A stretch of DNA of 64,000 bases, taken from contig VNKQ01000020.1 in NCBI GenBank assembly GCA_016508695.1, positions 124,001-188,000 of the forward strand, given 5' to 3'. The notes beneath the pieces are model-generated. The model did no database searches. It had not been told where the DNA came from and worked only from the letters and a program-made list of their open reading frames with translations. This DNA is from Hyphodiscus hymeniophilus (Eukaryota > Ascomycota > Leotiomycetes > Helotiales > Hyphodiscaceae). Below are positions 1 through 12,700 of this stretch, piece by piece; the first letter of the stretch is position 1, and the number at the start of each line of letters is the position of its first letter. A program made the position numbers and the translations under genes.

Positions 1-299
1 CTTCTAACAATATTAAGGCTCTAAGTCTCTATATACTCGTCTACTAGCTTATTATCTCTTACTATATAACTTTAATAAGTCTTATAAGCAAAATAATAGC
101 TTTTCTTACTAGTAGTATCTTTATATTCTACTAGTATAATACCGCCTACTATATTAGTTTTTAGTTTTCTAATTTATTAGTAAGATATTTAAAATCCCAA
201 TTTAATTCCCCCTTACTCTTAAAGAGAATTACTCCTACTCTTTTCTAAGCCTTTCTTATTTCTTTAGCCTTTCCTTTAGCTATTCCTTCGTTTGTTTTT

Positions 300-780
300 A
301 TTATTGTAATTAATCTAAAAGTTAAATTACAAAGAATAGTATATATAAGACCGTTTTTAAGATTATTAAAATATCGAAACGTAACCTTAGCTTTATAAAA
401 AAATAAGAATCTAAAAATAACTTTAATTCTTAAGTAATTTATAATATAAAATCGAGTTTAAACTATATTATCTCTAATTATTATAGCGACGTTATTAAAG
501 AACCTAACAAATCTAGATTTATTTCTAATAATCGTTTTAAGCGCTATCCTATTATTATAAATAATAGGGATTTCAAACCGCGATACTATATCTAATAAAA
601 TAACGCTAACTTCTATACTAGAATTAAGTATTACTCTTATATTTATAAGCTTTACAAATCCTATAAGCGTAATAATTACTTTAGGCGTTATAAAATAATT
701 ATCTTTATAGCCTAAGTAGGTTTCGAGCTAATTTACCTCGACCTCCCCTTTTAATTCTTTTATATCCTCTTATAGTTTAA
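300..780 (-). pseudogene. Relic of LTR-retrotransposon gag-pol, retropepsin region
   Basis: On the minus strand an open stretch of about 58 codons (roughly 672 to 497) reads like a retroviral-type aspartic protease. It has LNSSIEVSVI where the family has a hydrophobic-D-S/T-G-A active-site loop, followed by IVSRFEIPI and a stretch resembling the family's later beta strands. It then meets a stop codon. If the ancestor was D-S-G-A, the changes (GAT to AAT, GGT to AGT) are G-to-A, as RIP would make. The coding direction suggests gag to the right (higher coordinates) and reverse transcriptase beyond the left edge of the window. The match is judged by pattern only. Confidence 0.4.
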
Positions 781-3700
781 GTTTTATAAGCTTTAGAATT
801 ACTTTTTCTTCGATAATATTAGCTTCTCTATTAGTATTAATTCTTTTATTAATCTTAAATATTTTAATAATAGTATCTCTTATTCTCCGATTAATTTTGC
901 TTTAGGTTATAAGCGTTAACTTACTTGTCTTATATTTATTAAGCTACTCTAATAAACTTAGTATCTCGTTTAGCTTAATACCTTATAGCAATTTATTTTA
1001 TTTAAAGAGTCTTCTAAGTAATTCTTTATAATTATAGCTAAACTTAAAGAGTACGTCTATTAGCCCTCGTTTTATTTTAATTAGCTTTATATTAAGTAAC
1101 TTAGATATCCCTTTGTTTTTAGTATTTTTAGAATCTTAAGGTCTAGTTCTCTCTTAATTCTTTTATTTCTAGTTCTTAAGCGTTTTCTTTACAAATAAGT
1201 CTTTGTCTTTAAGTCTTTATAAGATCTATATAATCTTACTATTAGAATAACTAACTTTCTTTTATACCGAGTTAGGCTTAAAATAAACTATTTTTAATAT
1301 TAGAATCTTAACTTTTCTATATTTAGCTTATTTCTTAAGCCTCTCTTATATCGTCTCTTTAAAGTATAGTTCTTATCGATTTTTATTAATTTTCTTACGA
1401 GTTATAACCTTATTTATTTTAATACTTTCTATAATAAAGTTTTATACTTAAGTAGTCTATTCTTTATTTAAGTTTTCTTTACTAATAATATCGGAAGTAT
1501 TAAACCCCTTATTATTAATAAAGGCCTTAAGAGTACCTATTTCCCTTTTAATACTAGTACTTTTCTTTCTCTCTTTTACTATTATTATCGCCGATTTGCG
1601 ATTCTCTTTAATAGCCTTTTCTCTCTTAGCTAGAATATAGCTATAAATAATATTTCTAACTTTAGAAATTACTTAATCCCTTCGCAATAATTTATTAGCA
1701 AAATTAATAGGTATAAACGGTTTGCTAGTAACTTATAGACTTAGACAAATATAGTTATTATCGTTTACCTTATAAATAACCCCTATTCTAATAAATTTCT
1801 TATAATTATAATACTAGTTTATATATTTATATAATCCCTATAATCTTATATTATTAACTTAACGATTCTTATACTACTTATAGGTTTTATCGTCTCGATA
1901 GTTCGAACGCTAAGGACGTCCTTAAAATCTACTATACCTTACTTCGTACTCTTATAAAGAACTATATTAATAGTAATTGTCTATAGATCTATATATAGTA
2001 CTTATATTAATATTATTAACGTTTGTAATGCGTACTCGTTATATACCTCTTTCTATTACTAGGTTTAATATCTTTATATCTTTAAGACCTCGAGTAATCT
2101 CGTTAATATCTTAAATTATTACTTTTAGTATACTAGAACTAGCTCGAAGGTATAATAATAAGCTAGTAAAAGGTTCTTTCTACGTAATTAGTCGTCTTAT
2201 AAGAGGTTCTAATATTATTAGACCTAAGTGTAAATTAGCAAAATTGCCTAGTAGGCTAAACCTAAAAGGTACTTATCCTATCCTTTATTCTTTAATAAGG
2301 TTATTTATTTCCTTTAATATAATATATTAGCTTTTTATAAACATATAAAAATTATCGAATTTAAGACCCTTGTCTATATTAACCTTCTTATCTTTTATTA
2401 TTAATTAATATATAGCTTTGTTTTTAATACTTATAAGTAACGCAAATAAGAACTTAAATATTAAGGTCTTCTCTATTAAGTAGTCTTTACTAAAGTATTT
2501 TTTCTTAACGTCGCAAAATCCTCGAATATAATTATATAGCTAACCTTACGAAACTAGTCTAATATTAATTATCTTCTTAAAGGTCTTAATATAATCTTTT
2601 AAGTACCCTAGCGTATAATATAGCTAATTAGAGTCCTTATACTAATATTCCTTTAATAATACTACTTTAAATTACTCTTAAGTAATATATTTGTCCTTAT
2701 ATTTGGGAAGACGTTTAAGTTCCTTACGAATTAGTATACTAGCGTAATTAATAACTTAATCTTTCTTCTTATTAAAATTAGTAATCCTATAATCCTTAAA
2801 GGTATACTCTAGCGCCTTCAAATACCTAGTAACCTTATTTCTATTAAAGAAGGGACTTCTAATAACTCCTAGATATAATATTAGCTAAAAAAACAATACT
2901 CTAGCCTATTCTTTTACTCTCTTTTTAGTATTCCTAGTTATAGTTTTAATAGTTCTACTTTTAATAGCAAGTTAATCCTAGCTACTAAAACTAATTACAA
3001 CCGTCTCGCTAGTATTAATATATACTATTTTTGGCTATTAAGGAGTTCGATAAAGCTATTATTAAAGAGTCTTTCCTTTTCCTTTATTATTAAAACTATA
3101 GTGCAATATCTTAATTAATAGATTTCTAATATTAAGTATAAAATTACTAATAATATAAATATCTAATATCTAATTTCGCTATTCTTTTTTAAGTAGCTAT
3201 AGTAAAGACTTATAAACTATCTCTTTCTCTTTTACGAAACCCCTATTCCTAGCCTAATTGCTAGTTCTTCCGTATTAATTCGATTTTTTATATAAACTAT
3301 TTTTCCTTTATACTTTCTAGTTCTTACTTAGGTCTTAAAATTTAGCTAGAAAAACGCTATAAAACTAACTTAAGACTCTTAATTATTATAATCGCTAATA
3401 GTCTCTCTCTTAGCATTACTTTATTCCTAGTTTATAACTTAGTTTTCTTCTTTACCCGTTTCTTCTTCTTATACCTTATTTCGGAGTAAAGCTCTACTCG
3501 ACTTATAAGTTATAAAATAAATAAGGAATATATATTATCTTACAAACTCTAATATACTTATACCTTGGTTCCCAAGCTACTTCTATCTCCTTCTTTCTCC
3601 TATTAATCTTTATAATACGTACTTAGGGCTCAAACCTCTTCGTCGAAGCTCTTATCGTCGTTACTTTAAGAATACTCTTAAATATTATATAATATAAAAA

Positions 3701-5194
3701 ATCCAACTAAATAGCTTTATATAAATATATTATCGTTATAATTTAATACAATATTAATTTATTATAAGGTTAGGGGGTATAAAATCAACTTTATATTATA
3801 CTATTAATAAGTTGTAATACTCGTAATAATATTAAGACAATCGTATAAGAATCCTTCTTTAATAATCGTATAAAAGAACCTAGTTATATTAACAAATCGA
3901 TATAACTATTATCTCTTCTAAACAAGAGGTCTTTATATAAATACTATCGTTTAATACTAATTCGATTAGTATTATATCTTACTCTAATTACTAAAATAAT
4001 ATATAAAAGGCCAAATCCTAATATTATGCAAAGCATAAGAATCCGTTTATAATAAAAACTCGAAACGAATAAATTTAAAGACGTAGGTTTATAAAACTTA
4101 GTTCGAATAGTATAAATCGTTAATATAAGCTTAAAAGAATATATATTCAAATAATAGTAATAGTTCTAGTAAAAAGGTTGTTTGTAAATATTAATGTCTA
4201 GTACAAAACCCAGCTATATAGTATACCTAGTACTATATCATGTGACTTTTACAAAACGTAATCTCCTAGAACTACCCCTCTACATTATAACTTAAAAAGA
4301 AATATAAGTACTTATTTACTTAATACTAAAAGAAAAATTATAAGCTTATATTAATATAAGCTCTTTTAGTCGAGAGTAATTTAATTATTATTTTAAAAAC
4401 CTAAAGCTTAAATATAGTATTTTAACTTAATAAAAATATATTAAATATATATAATTATATATAATAACTTTAAGGTTAAAGACTAAAGTTAATTACTTCT
4501 TTATTAGTCTAATTATATAAGATAATATTAATATATTAATTCTTATAAAGTTATTATTTAAAAGAAATTAAAATTAACGTTTTCTTTTATTATATTTATA
4601 GCTTAAAATATATTAATAATTTTAAGTATATTAGCTATTAATATAATAATAATAAATAATAATATATTATATTTTTTAGTTAATTTTATTAATTACTAAT
4701 ATAAGAGTTAAGAGAATTTTTAATTTAGTTTATAATCTTTATAATTATTATAAAGTATAAAAATATTTAATAATAATTATAAAGTTAATAATTATAAAGT
4801 ATTTTAATTAATATAAATAAACTTTTATTAATAATTAAAAAGATATAAACTATAAGTATAATACTTTTTATATAAGTAATAATATAAACTAAACTAAGAA
4901 ATAAATTATAAATATAATTATAATTTTAAATAATAATAAAAAAGTAATAAAATTTTTATTAAAGAAAAAAAGACTTAATAAATTAGGGGGTTTAGGGTTT
5001 TTTTTAAGTAAAAGCTAAGTATTAAGAGTACTAGGCTTTACTAATAATTTTAGAATTATAATATAATTTTATTTTATACTTATTAAATTACTAAGTAAAG
5101 TAAAAATAAAGAATTATATTATATATATTTATTATTATTACTATTATATATTACTTTTAAATAGTTATAATCTTATAGTACTAAGTAAGATTAT

Positions 5195-5465
5195 AAGATT
5201 ATAATTTAAAATTAGTCCTTAAAAATTATATATTTAAGACTAAATTATTTATAAATTAAATTATAAGATTATAATCTTAAGTATAATCTCTAAAAATTAT
5301 ATATTTAAAATTAAACTATTTATAAACTAAATTATAAGATTATAGTCTTAAGTATAATCTCTAAAAATTATATATTTAAGACTAAACTATTTATAAACTA
5401 AATTATAAGATTATAATCCTAAGTATAATCTCTAAAAATTTAGCTTTTAAAACTAAACTATTATA
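5195..5465. repeat. 71-bp tandem repeat, about 3.5 copies
   Basis: A unit beginning GTATAATCTCTAAAAATTAT and ending in a run TAAATTATAAGATTATA plus a few bases recurs every 71 bp. Copies differ mainly by T/C and A/G transitions and the last copy is the most diverged. It lies inside the RIP block just left of the first long direct repeat. Confidence 0.7.
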
Positions 5466-5518
5466 TAATCCCTAAAAACCGTATAGTCTAAGACTAGACT
5501 AGACTATTAGCTAGTTTA

Positions 5519-6158
5519 ATTATTATAATACTAAGATAATATTATAACTAAACTTACTTATAATTATATTAAAGGTATTTTTTTTTTATATTATTAAAAA
5601 ACTAAACTAATATTATTAAAATACTTTAATAATATTTATTTTAATAATAATATCCTTATTTAAATTATTCTTTTCTTAATATATATATTACATAATATAT
5701 ATTATTATATAAATATATAATATTATTATAATATTATTAATAGAAATTTAGAAAAAAATAAATACTTAATATTATAAAAGTATTATAAAAATATTATATA
5801 ATAAGAATTAAATATTATTTAAAGGTAAAAACTTAACTTTTAAACTTAAGTATATTATATAAGAAAATATAAAATTTTATTATATTTAATATAAAACTAT
5901 TTAAAATTAAATACTAAAAATAATAAAAAACTAATATAAAGTATAGTAGAAGTATTATAAAGGTATATATAAAGCGAAAAATAAAAGTAAAGTAAATTAA
6001 TATTATAAAGTAAGTTAAGATAATAATATATAATATATATATTAAAACTAATTTAAATATATTATTCTTAATTATATAAGAGTTTAAAAATTAAATATAA
6101 TAAAGAATAAACTAGTTATAAAGGGTTTTAATATATATGTTAATTATTATTATAATTA
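5519..6158 (+). repeat. Long direct repeat, copy A (possible LTR)
   Basis: This stretch aligns along its whole length to 8159-8797, offset about 2,639 bp. Both copies end with ACTAGTTAYAAAGGGTTTTA followed by a TATATAT/GTTATTATTATAATTA-like tail. Copy A is the more degraded: where copy B keeps C or G (for example GGTAAGATAAGG-like and ACGCGTAATA stretches), copy A mostly has T or A. The arrangement could be two LTRs around a short non-autonomous element, or two dispersed copies of one repeat. Confidence 0.7.
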
Positions 6159-6159
6159 A

Positions 6160-6305
6160 TATTCTTATTAGTATTCTTATTAGTATTCTTATTAGTATTC
6201 TTATTAGTATTCTTATTAGTATTCTTATTAGTATTCTTATTAGTATTCTTATTAGTATTATTATTAGTATTATTATTAGTATTATTATTAGTATTATTAT
6301 TAGTA
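6160..6305 (+). repeat. 12-bp tandem array (TATTCTTATTAG)
   Basis: About eight copies of a 12-bp unit TATTCTTATTAG run straight into about four copies of the variant TATTATTATTAG. The change of unit is a single C-to-T step, fitting RIP of one end of the array. The array starts immediately at the right end of direct-repeat copy A. It reads as an open frame of I-S-I-L repeats (ORF 6137-6391), which is not evidence of a gene. Confidence 0.85.
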
Positions 6306-6734
6306 CTATAGTTATTAAATCCTACTATTGTAAAAACAATAGGATAAAGAGGCTCTATAGTACCTTTAAGGTACCTTTAGTACTTACGTAGTACTAAGAA
6401 GTCGCGAAACTAGAATTTTTTAAGAGGGTTTTATATATAGTTATCGATTTGATTTAGTAATATAATACTACAAAAGTATTACCTAAGTACTATATAAAAA
6501 GACGTTTAAGTAACTAGCTTCGTCTCGCAAAATTAACACTAAGTACTAGTATAGTATTATAATAATACTAAAAAGGTACTATTTCTACTCCTACGTGATA
6601 TTCGCTATTATATTATTTCTAAGTAAACGCTCTATATTATTAAGACGGCTTTTCTTTTTTGTTAGTACTACTATAATACTAATAGTAATAGTATAAATAT
6701 TGGAAATTCTATTTATATTAGTAATATTACTAAA

Positions 6735-7262
6735 GTACTATAGAAGTACTTACCTAGTATTAATAGCCAAACTATCGTTAGCTATTTTACTTATCTTAGT
6801 TAGTAGTAGCAATATAGTACTAAGAAAGTACTTACTTAATACTAATAGCCGAGACATTATTAGCTATTTTACTTAACTTAGTTAGTAATAGTAGTATAAT
6901 ACTATAGAAGTACTTACTTAGTATTAATAGCCAAACTATCGTTAGCTATTCTACTTAACTTAGTTAGTAATAGTAGTATAATATTATAAAAGTACTTACT
7001 TAGTATTAATAGCTAAACTATCGTTAGCTATTTTACTAACTTGGTTAATAGTAATAATATAGTATTATAAAAGTACTTACTTAGTACTAATAGCCAAACT
7101 ATTGTTAGCTATTCTACTTAACTTAGTTAGTAATAGCAATATAATACTATAAAAGTACTTACTTAATACTAATAGCCAAACTATTATTAGCTATTCTATT
7201 AACTTAGTTAGTAATAGTAATATAGTATTATAGAAGTACTTACTTAATACTAATAGTTAGTA
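6735..7262 (+). repeat. 82-bp tandem repeat, about 6.4 copies, with internal hairpin
   Basis: The unit starts AAGTACTTACTTAGTAYTAA and is 81-82 bp long; about six full copies and a partial one can be lined up. Each unit contains the inverted repeat AATAGC-caAAC-tatc-GTT-a-GCTATT, able to form a hairpin. Copies differ by T/C and A/G transitions and 1-2 bp indels. The array lies between the two long direct repeats. Confidence 0.8.
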
Positions 7263-8158
7263 TAATACGAGATCTAAAAACGCTAAGGAGTCTTAGTACA
7301 AATATAATACTAATAAGGTATAAAGACATACGACTTAGAAGCTTCGGCTTTCTTATCCCTATAAGAAGGTAAGTAAAATACATTTAAAGTACTATAAACG
7401 TAATATAAAAGTACTTACTTAACGAATTTGTTAAATAAGACCTACTTTGCTTTTATACTATAAAGTAATAAGTACTATTATAATACTCAAAAGGTATAAA
7501 GACATACGGCTTATCGAATAACTTTTTCCGACTATTACGACTAGTAATATATAAGTATAATAATAATACCTTCTTAATATAAAAACATATGACTTAAGAG
7601 CTTCGATAACTTTATCTTCTTCTTCGTTATTACTAAGTAAAATTAACAAAGTATTATAGTAATATAATAAAAGTACTTATAAAACTATCTTTGCTTTCTT
7701 TATACTCTTTTTCGTCTTTTTCTTTAGGGTAAGGCTAGGCGATATTAATATTATAAAAGTACTATTAAGGTACTCTTAATAAACTACTTCTTTAGAGTAA
7801 TAAGTAAATTATCTTCTTTACTAGTCTAATTAATAAAAGTATTACTAAAGTATTATAAAAGTACTACTTACTTAAAAGAGATTATAATTAATAACTATAA
7901 TACCTCCTTTATTTTTCTTTCTAATATTAGAGTATAATATTATTAAAGTACTTTTAAAGTACTTACGCTAATTACTTGCCTAATTTACCTATAGTAACGC
8001 TATATATTATTTCCTTTATATAAACTTTCTATAAGTACCTTATTAGTATCTTAAAGGTACTTTAATTAAAATGCGAAACTTGCCTTTATATAAAAATATA
8101 AGTCTATAACATTCTTCGAGATTACCCTATAACTATTAGTTTAGAGTACTACTATAAT

Positions 8159-8797
8159 ATTATTATAATATTATCTTAATACTATAGCTAAGCTTACTCG
8201 CAATTATACTAAAGGCATTCTCTCTTATATTACTAGAAAACTCAGCTAGTATTATTAAAGTACCTTAGTAATACTTACCTTAATAATAATGTCCTCGTTT
8301 TTACTATCCTTCTATTAGTATATATACTACTTAGTACACGTTAACGTATAAACGCGTAATACTATTATAATACTATTAATATAAATCTAAAAAGAAATTA
8401 ATACCTAATACTATAAAAGTACTATAAAAGTACTATATAATAAGGATTAGATATTATTTAAAAGTAAAAACTTAACTTTTAAACCCAAGTATACTATATA
8501 AGAAAACGCAAAATTTTAGCGTATTTAATATAAAACTATTTAAAATCAAATACTAAAGACAATAAAAAACTAATATAAAATATAATAAAAGTATTATAAA
8601 GGTATATATAAAGCGAAAAGTAAGAGTAAGATAAGGTAATATTATAAAGTAAAATAAGATAATAACGCGTAATATATATATTAAAACTAGTTTAAATATA
8701 TTATTCTTAATTATATAAGGGTTTAAGAGTTAAATATAATAAGGAATAAACTAGTTACAAAGGGTTTTAGTATATATACTAGTTATTATTATAATTA
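8159..8797 (+). repeat. Long direct repeat, copy B (possible LTR)
   Basis: Partner of 5519-6158. It keeps more C and G, so it has probably had fewer rounds of C-to-T mutation, perhaps because it sits at the edge of the AT block. Its right end lies about 80 bp from the point where normal base composition resumes. Confidence 0.7.
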
Positions 8798-8870
8798 AAG
8801 AAGAAAAGAAGGTTTGAGGTTAAGAAGTAGTAATATAATACTTCGCTAGTACTTAGTTTATACTAGGCTG

Positions 8871-9729
8871 CCTTAGGCTTAGTAAGAAACGCGACTCCCG
8901 TGATTCCGCACAAACTAGGTTAAGTCACGCGAATCGGTGCAAAAACACGAACCGCCGGCACTAAGAAAGTGGTCAGGTCACCCCCCCATTCGGCGAAGCT
9001 ATACTTGGAGTTGAAAAACTTAGCGGCGTTTCGTCTTAGCGAGCTAGCCCCAATGAGGGTAGTAATAACCAAGAGTGCATACTACGGGAATTTCCATAGG
9101 GAAAACACTTCTGTTTCGTACACCTCCTATCACAAGAACAACTATTCCCACTTGTTTCCCTCCCGGGAACCTGGAGGTTCGCTCGATCATATTGAATTTT
9201 TAGTGAATTTCCTAATCTACACCGTTACGACTCTCTAGCCATTTTCTCAGGACCACAATGCTGAGCATGGCAAGCTCGATCCCCACATAAGTTCTTGAGG
9301 CTCCATATCTTCTTCAGCACGCTCGCTGTCTTTCCGCATTCTTGCCCAGGTGGGATCAAGATTAGTAAGTTATCTTACGGATGAGATAGCATAATATGGA
9401 GATCACTCATCAGAGGGATTGTCGGAATTAGGGAGAGTCATCGAGTTTCTCGAACTACATTATATGAACCAGACAATGAATGGCGTCTTTTCCTTCCCAT
9501 TCCACCCCACGCTGTGGTACATCCAACAAAGGAGATAAATTGACGAAAAGTGCTGGGGGTATATGCAGTCTGTCTCGCTCGCTCCAAGCATCAACTATTG
9601 TGCTCCTTGGGTATCAATCTAGCATTAGTATGTATGTAAAATGTTCATCCACCCCCTCTCCCTCTATCTCCCGCAATCACATCTTCTTCACATAACAAAA
9701 GAAACTCCTCCACATATGTGCAACAAATG
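8871..9729. other. Boundary segment and intergenic region
   Basis: Normal-composition sequence begins here. The part from 8880 to 9240 carries an 89-codon opening (8969-9238, plus strand) with no recognised domain. It ends near 9240 and may be an undegraded repeat or gene fragment beside the RIP block. From 9240 to 9729 nothing beyond the likely 3' UTR of the following minus-strand gene is visible. Confidence 0.4.
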
Positions 9730-12700
9730 TTACCGGCCGACGCCGAACATACTGTCATCCACAGCACTCTCATCATCATCATAAAACCCCGCATCGCTGA
9801 AGTCCTCAGCTCGTGCATCATTGTCGTAGCTGCTTTTGCGCATCATAGGTGGCGTGGCAGGTTGTCCAACTTCATCACGTCGTGGACTCCCTCGCATCGG
9901 TTGCTTCTCTCTCGCTCTGGGTGTCATAGCACGTGGTCGATTGGCAAGTTGTTGAGCCGTAAATCTCGTCCCTGTGCTTCCGAATGCGGTTGGCTGCACT
10001 CCAGCATTACTGCCACCCAATGGACTCTGACGAAGGTTTGACGCTGGGGGCGTCATCAGTCCGTTGAGGAACCCTTGTGTTGTGGAGCTATTTCTCGAGG
10101 GTGTGGCGCTACTTGGGCGTCCAGAGTCAGAGACAGAACTATCTCGACCCTTGCGCCAGTTGCCCCAAGCTGCAGCCAAAGGCCCAACGGCTTGCGCCAC
10201 TCGTGGCGTAGCTGCATCGCGAAGACTGGCTGCAATATTTGGGAGGTTGAGAGCCGAGCCTCCGTTCATGGCTCGTTCCCGCTCCTGCTCTTCCATCTGC
10301 AAGTTTGCGCGAAGACGGATAGCAGCATCCTTCACCTGCTCTGCATCGTAATCATCGGTTTCCAGGGCGGTGACGATGTCTTGAAGATCTGATTTACGGA
10401 CGGCGAGAAGTTCGCGGAGCCAGAGAATCTCGTCATCGCGCTTCGAGATCTTGACTGCCGAGTCAGGATCAAGTGATGCAACTTGTTGCTCGAGCTTCTC
10501 AATTGTTTGTTCACGATCTTGAAGCTGCTCCTGAAGGACCATGATAGATTCTCGGAGGGCTTGAGGAGATATCTTCTCAGGTAATTCCATGGCTCGAGAA
10601 ATTGTCTCTTGGAGGGGAGCTGGCTGTGAGGATGAGGTACTTGCCGACCGAGCTGCCTTCGCTGCGGCATTTGCAGCAGACTTCGCAACCTCGAGCTTGT
10701 CTTCCAGATGCGAGACGCGATCTTGGAGATGCTCCGTCTTGGATGAAGACAGCGACAATCGTTCAAGGAGATGCTGCTCATGGCGTTGGGCATCCTCAAT
10801 AGTATTGCCGAGCTGTCGCTCGTGCTGTGTCTGCAGATCCTCAACTTCATTGGCATGTCGGAGCTTCATGTCGTCGAGTAAGGTCTTCTTTGAAGAGTTT
10901 GCCTCTTCAAGCAACATCTCGTGCTTCTCACGAGTAGTATCTGCATCCAATTTGACTTGATCAAGTTCGGCACGAAGACGGGAGACTTGATTCTCAAGAT
11001 CTTCACGCACGACATTGACTTGGTTGTTTGCAGACTCAATCTCGGCTTGCATGTAGTGCCTGGTCCGTTGGACTTCGGACAAACCAGATTCTCTGGCTTC
11101 CTCGAACTCCCGCTGGTATCTCATGACGTCCTTCTGAGCAGCATGACTCTCGTTCTTCAAATCAGTGATAAGAGCTTCCAGCCTCTTGCATTCGCTGACA
11201 GCTCTCATCCCTTGTCTCTCACCCTCTTCTAGTCGCTCGATCTCTAACTCCAGTCGTTCCCTGGTCCGGCCCTCTGCTTGAAGCCTAGCATCCAGGACTT
11301 CCTGACGGGCAATGAGCTCCTGTTCCTTCTTGGCACGTCGAGCATTCTCTTGGGAGATTTCGCGGGCCGCAAGAGCCATGTCCTCCTGCAAAGCCATTAA
11401 TTTTCCTCTCATACCCTCGCGGACTCGGATACTTTCCTCCATCTGGGTCCTCAGGCTATCGATGGTCCTTCTGAGGTCCTTGTTAGTCTCATTGGCCTGT
11501 TCTGCGTCCTCGCTATGTCTCTTGGCGGCTTCCAAGGCTCGTTCGGACTCCATCTCCCAGTGTTGGGTCTCCTGTCGAGCTTGGCGTAGCTCTCCCTCCA
11601 TGATAGTGATGCGATTCGTAGATTCCGAGTGGGACTTTCGTGAATTTTCCAGGGAGGCCTCCAATAGAGCAATCTTCATTGTGGTCTTGGCTCGGGCCTC
11701 CTCAGCGGCTCTCACCTTTGCGTCGCTCTGATCCACAATCTCACGGATCTTTACTTCGCGCTCATCCATAGTTTCCCGGAGACGGTCTTCCTCCTCTGAT
11801 GAGATTCGAAGCAACCTTTGGACTTCGGCCAAGCGGTCTTCAGCGCTTCGCCGATTCTTCACCTCTTCTTCAGCAGAGGTGTCGGCTCGGCTCCATCGTT
11901 CTTCAAGATCAGCAATCTTGGCTTGCGCTGCTGCCGACTTGATCAGAGCCGACTCCTCAACGCTGCGACGGTTTTGAATTTCCTCCTCTGCAGTTGTCTC
12001 TGCACGGCGAAGTCTCTCTTCTAAGTCAGCAATCTTGGCATCCTTCTCGGCAGCCTTGACAACAGAAGCTTCATCGACAACAGGAATGGGAGAAGCGGGC
12101 ATTCGTTTCTCAACGGCTTCCTCGACAACATTTCTAAGGTCTTCAGCTCGGAAATCGAGACGCATAGATTGACCGAACTGCTCCTTCATCTCTTCCAACG
12201 CCCTGAGCACATTGGCATCCTGAGCTAAGGCCGGGATTCGATCGGCAGTTTGTGGTCTGGACAACTGGTGAGTAGCGAGTGCTTCTGTAACGATAGCTCG
12301 AATCTTTTCGAGCTTTTTGTCTCTTCTCGGGCTGAGGGATCTTCGAGGTACATGCTCCTCATCCTCCTCCTCGTCATCAGCGTCACTAAGTGCACCCGAT
12401 ATGCTTCGTCTCTCTCTACGACTGGATGGGGCTCGTGCGGCCATCATCTGCAGAGACATCTGGATTGTCTCTAAAGTTCTCTCCAAGGGATCCATTCTCT
12501 CAGCTAGTATTCCCCCGACAAGCTCGTTGACATGATTATCGAAGAACTGAGCTCGTGGTTGCAGCTTTGCTTCCTCGGCCTCACTGAGGACATCGCCCCA
12601 GTCACTGCCAGGCACGCTGCTGCCCTGGTTTAGGCGATGGATTGGTGACGGGTAAGGCAGGACTGGCGGAGAATCTTCTACAAATGGGTCATCTTGTTCG

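Larger units (their letters stand above)
1..8870. repeat. RIP-type AT-rich repeat block, gene-free
   Basis: The block is overwhelmingly A/T, rich in TA dinucleotides and poor in C and G. Stop codons are dense in all frames and no credible gene is present. Base composition changes sharply near 8870-8890, where normal mixed sequence starts. This is what repeat-induced point mutation (C to T on either strand, preferring CpA) leaves in duplicated DNA of filamentous ascomycetes. Inside it are a degenerate retropepsin-like stretch, a pair of long direct repeats and three tandem arrays, listed separately. A less degraded patch lies around 4190-4285. Small ORFs here (for example 3944-4150 and 7458-7649) are chance openings in AT-rich DNA. 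Confidence 0.9.

Noticed and set aside
3944..4150. 68-codon minus-strand ORF in the AT block
   Set aside because: Chance opening in RIP-degraded DNA; no motif.
6137..6391. 84-codon ORF
   Set aside because: It is the 12-bp array read as I-S-I-L repeats; no gene.
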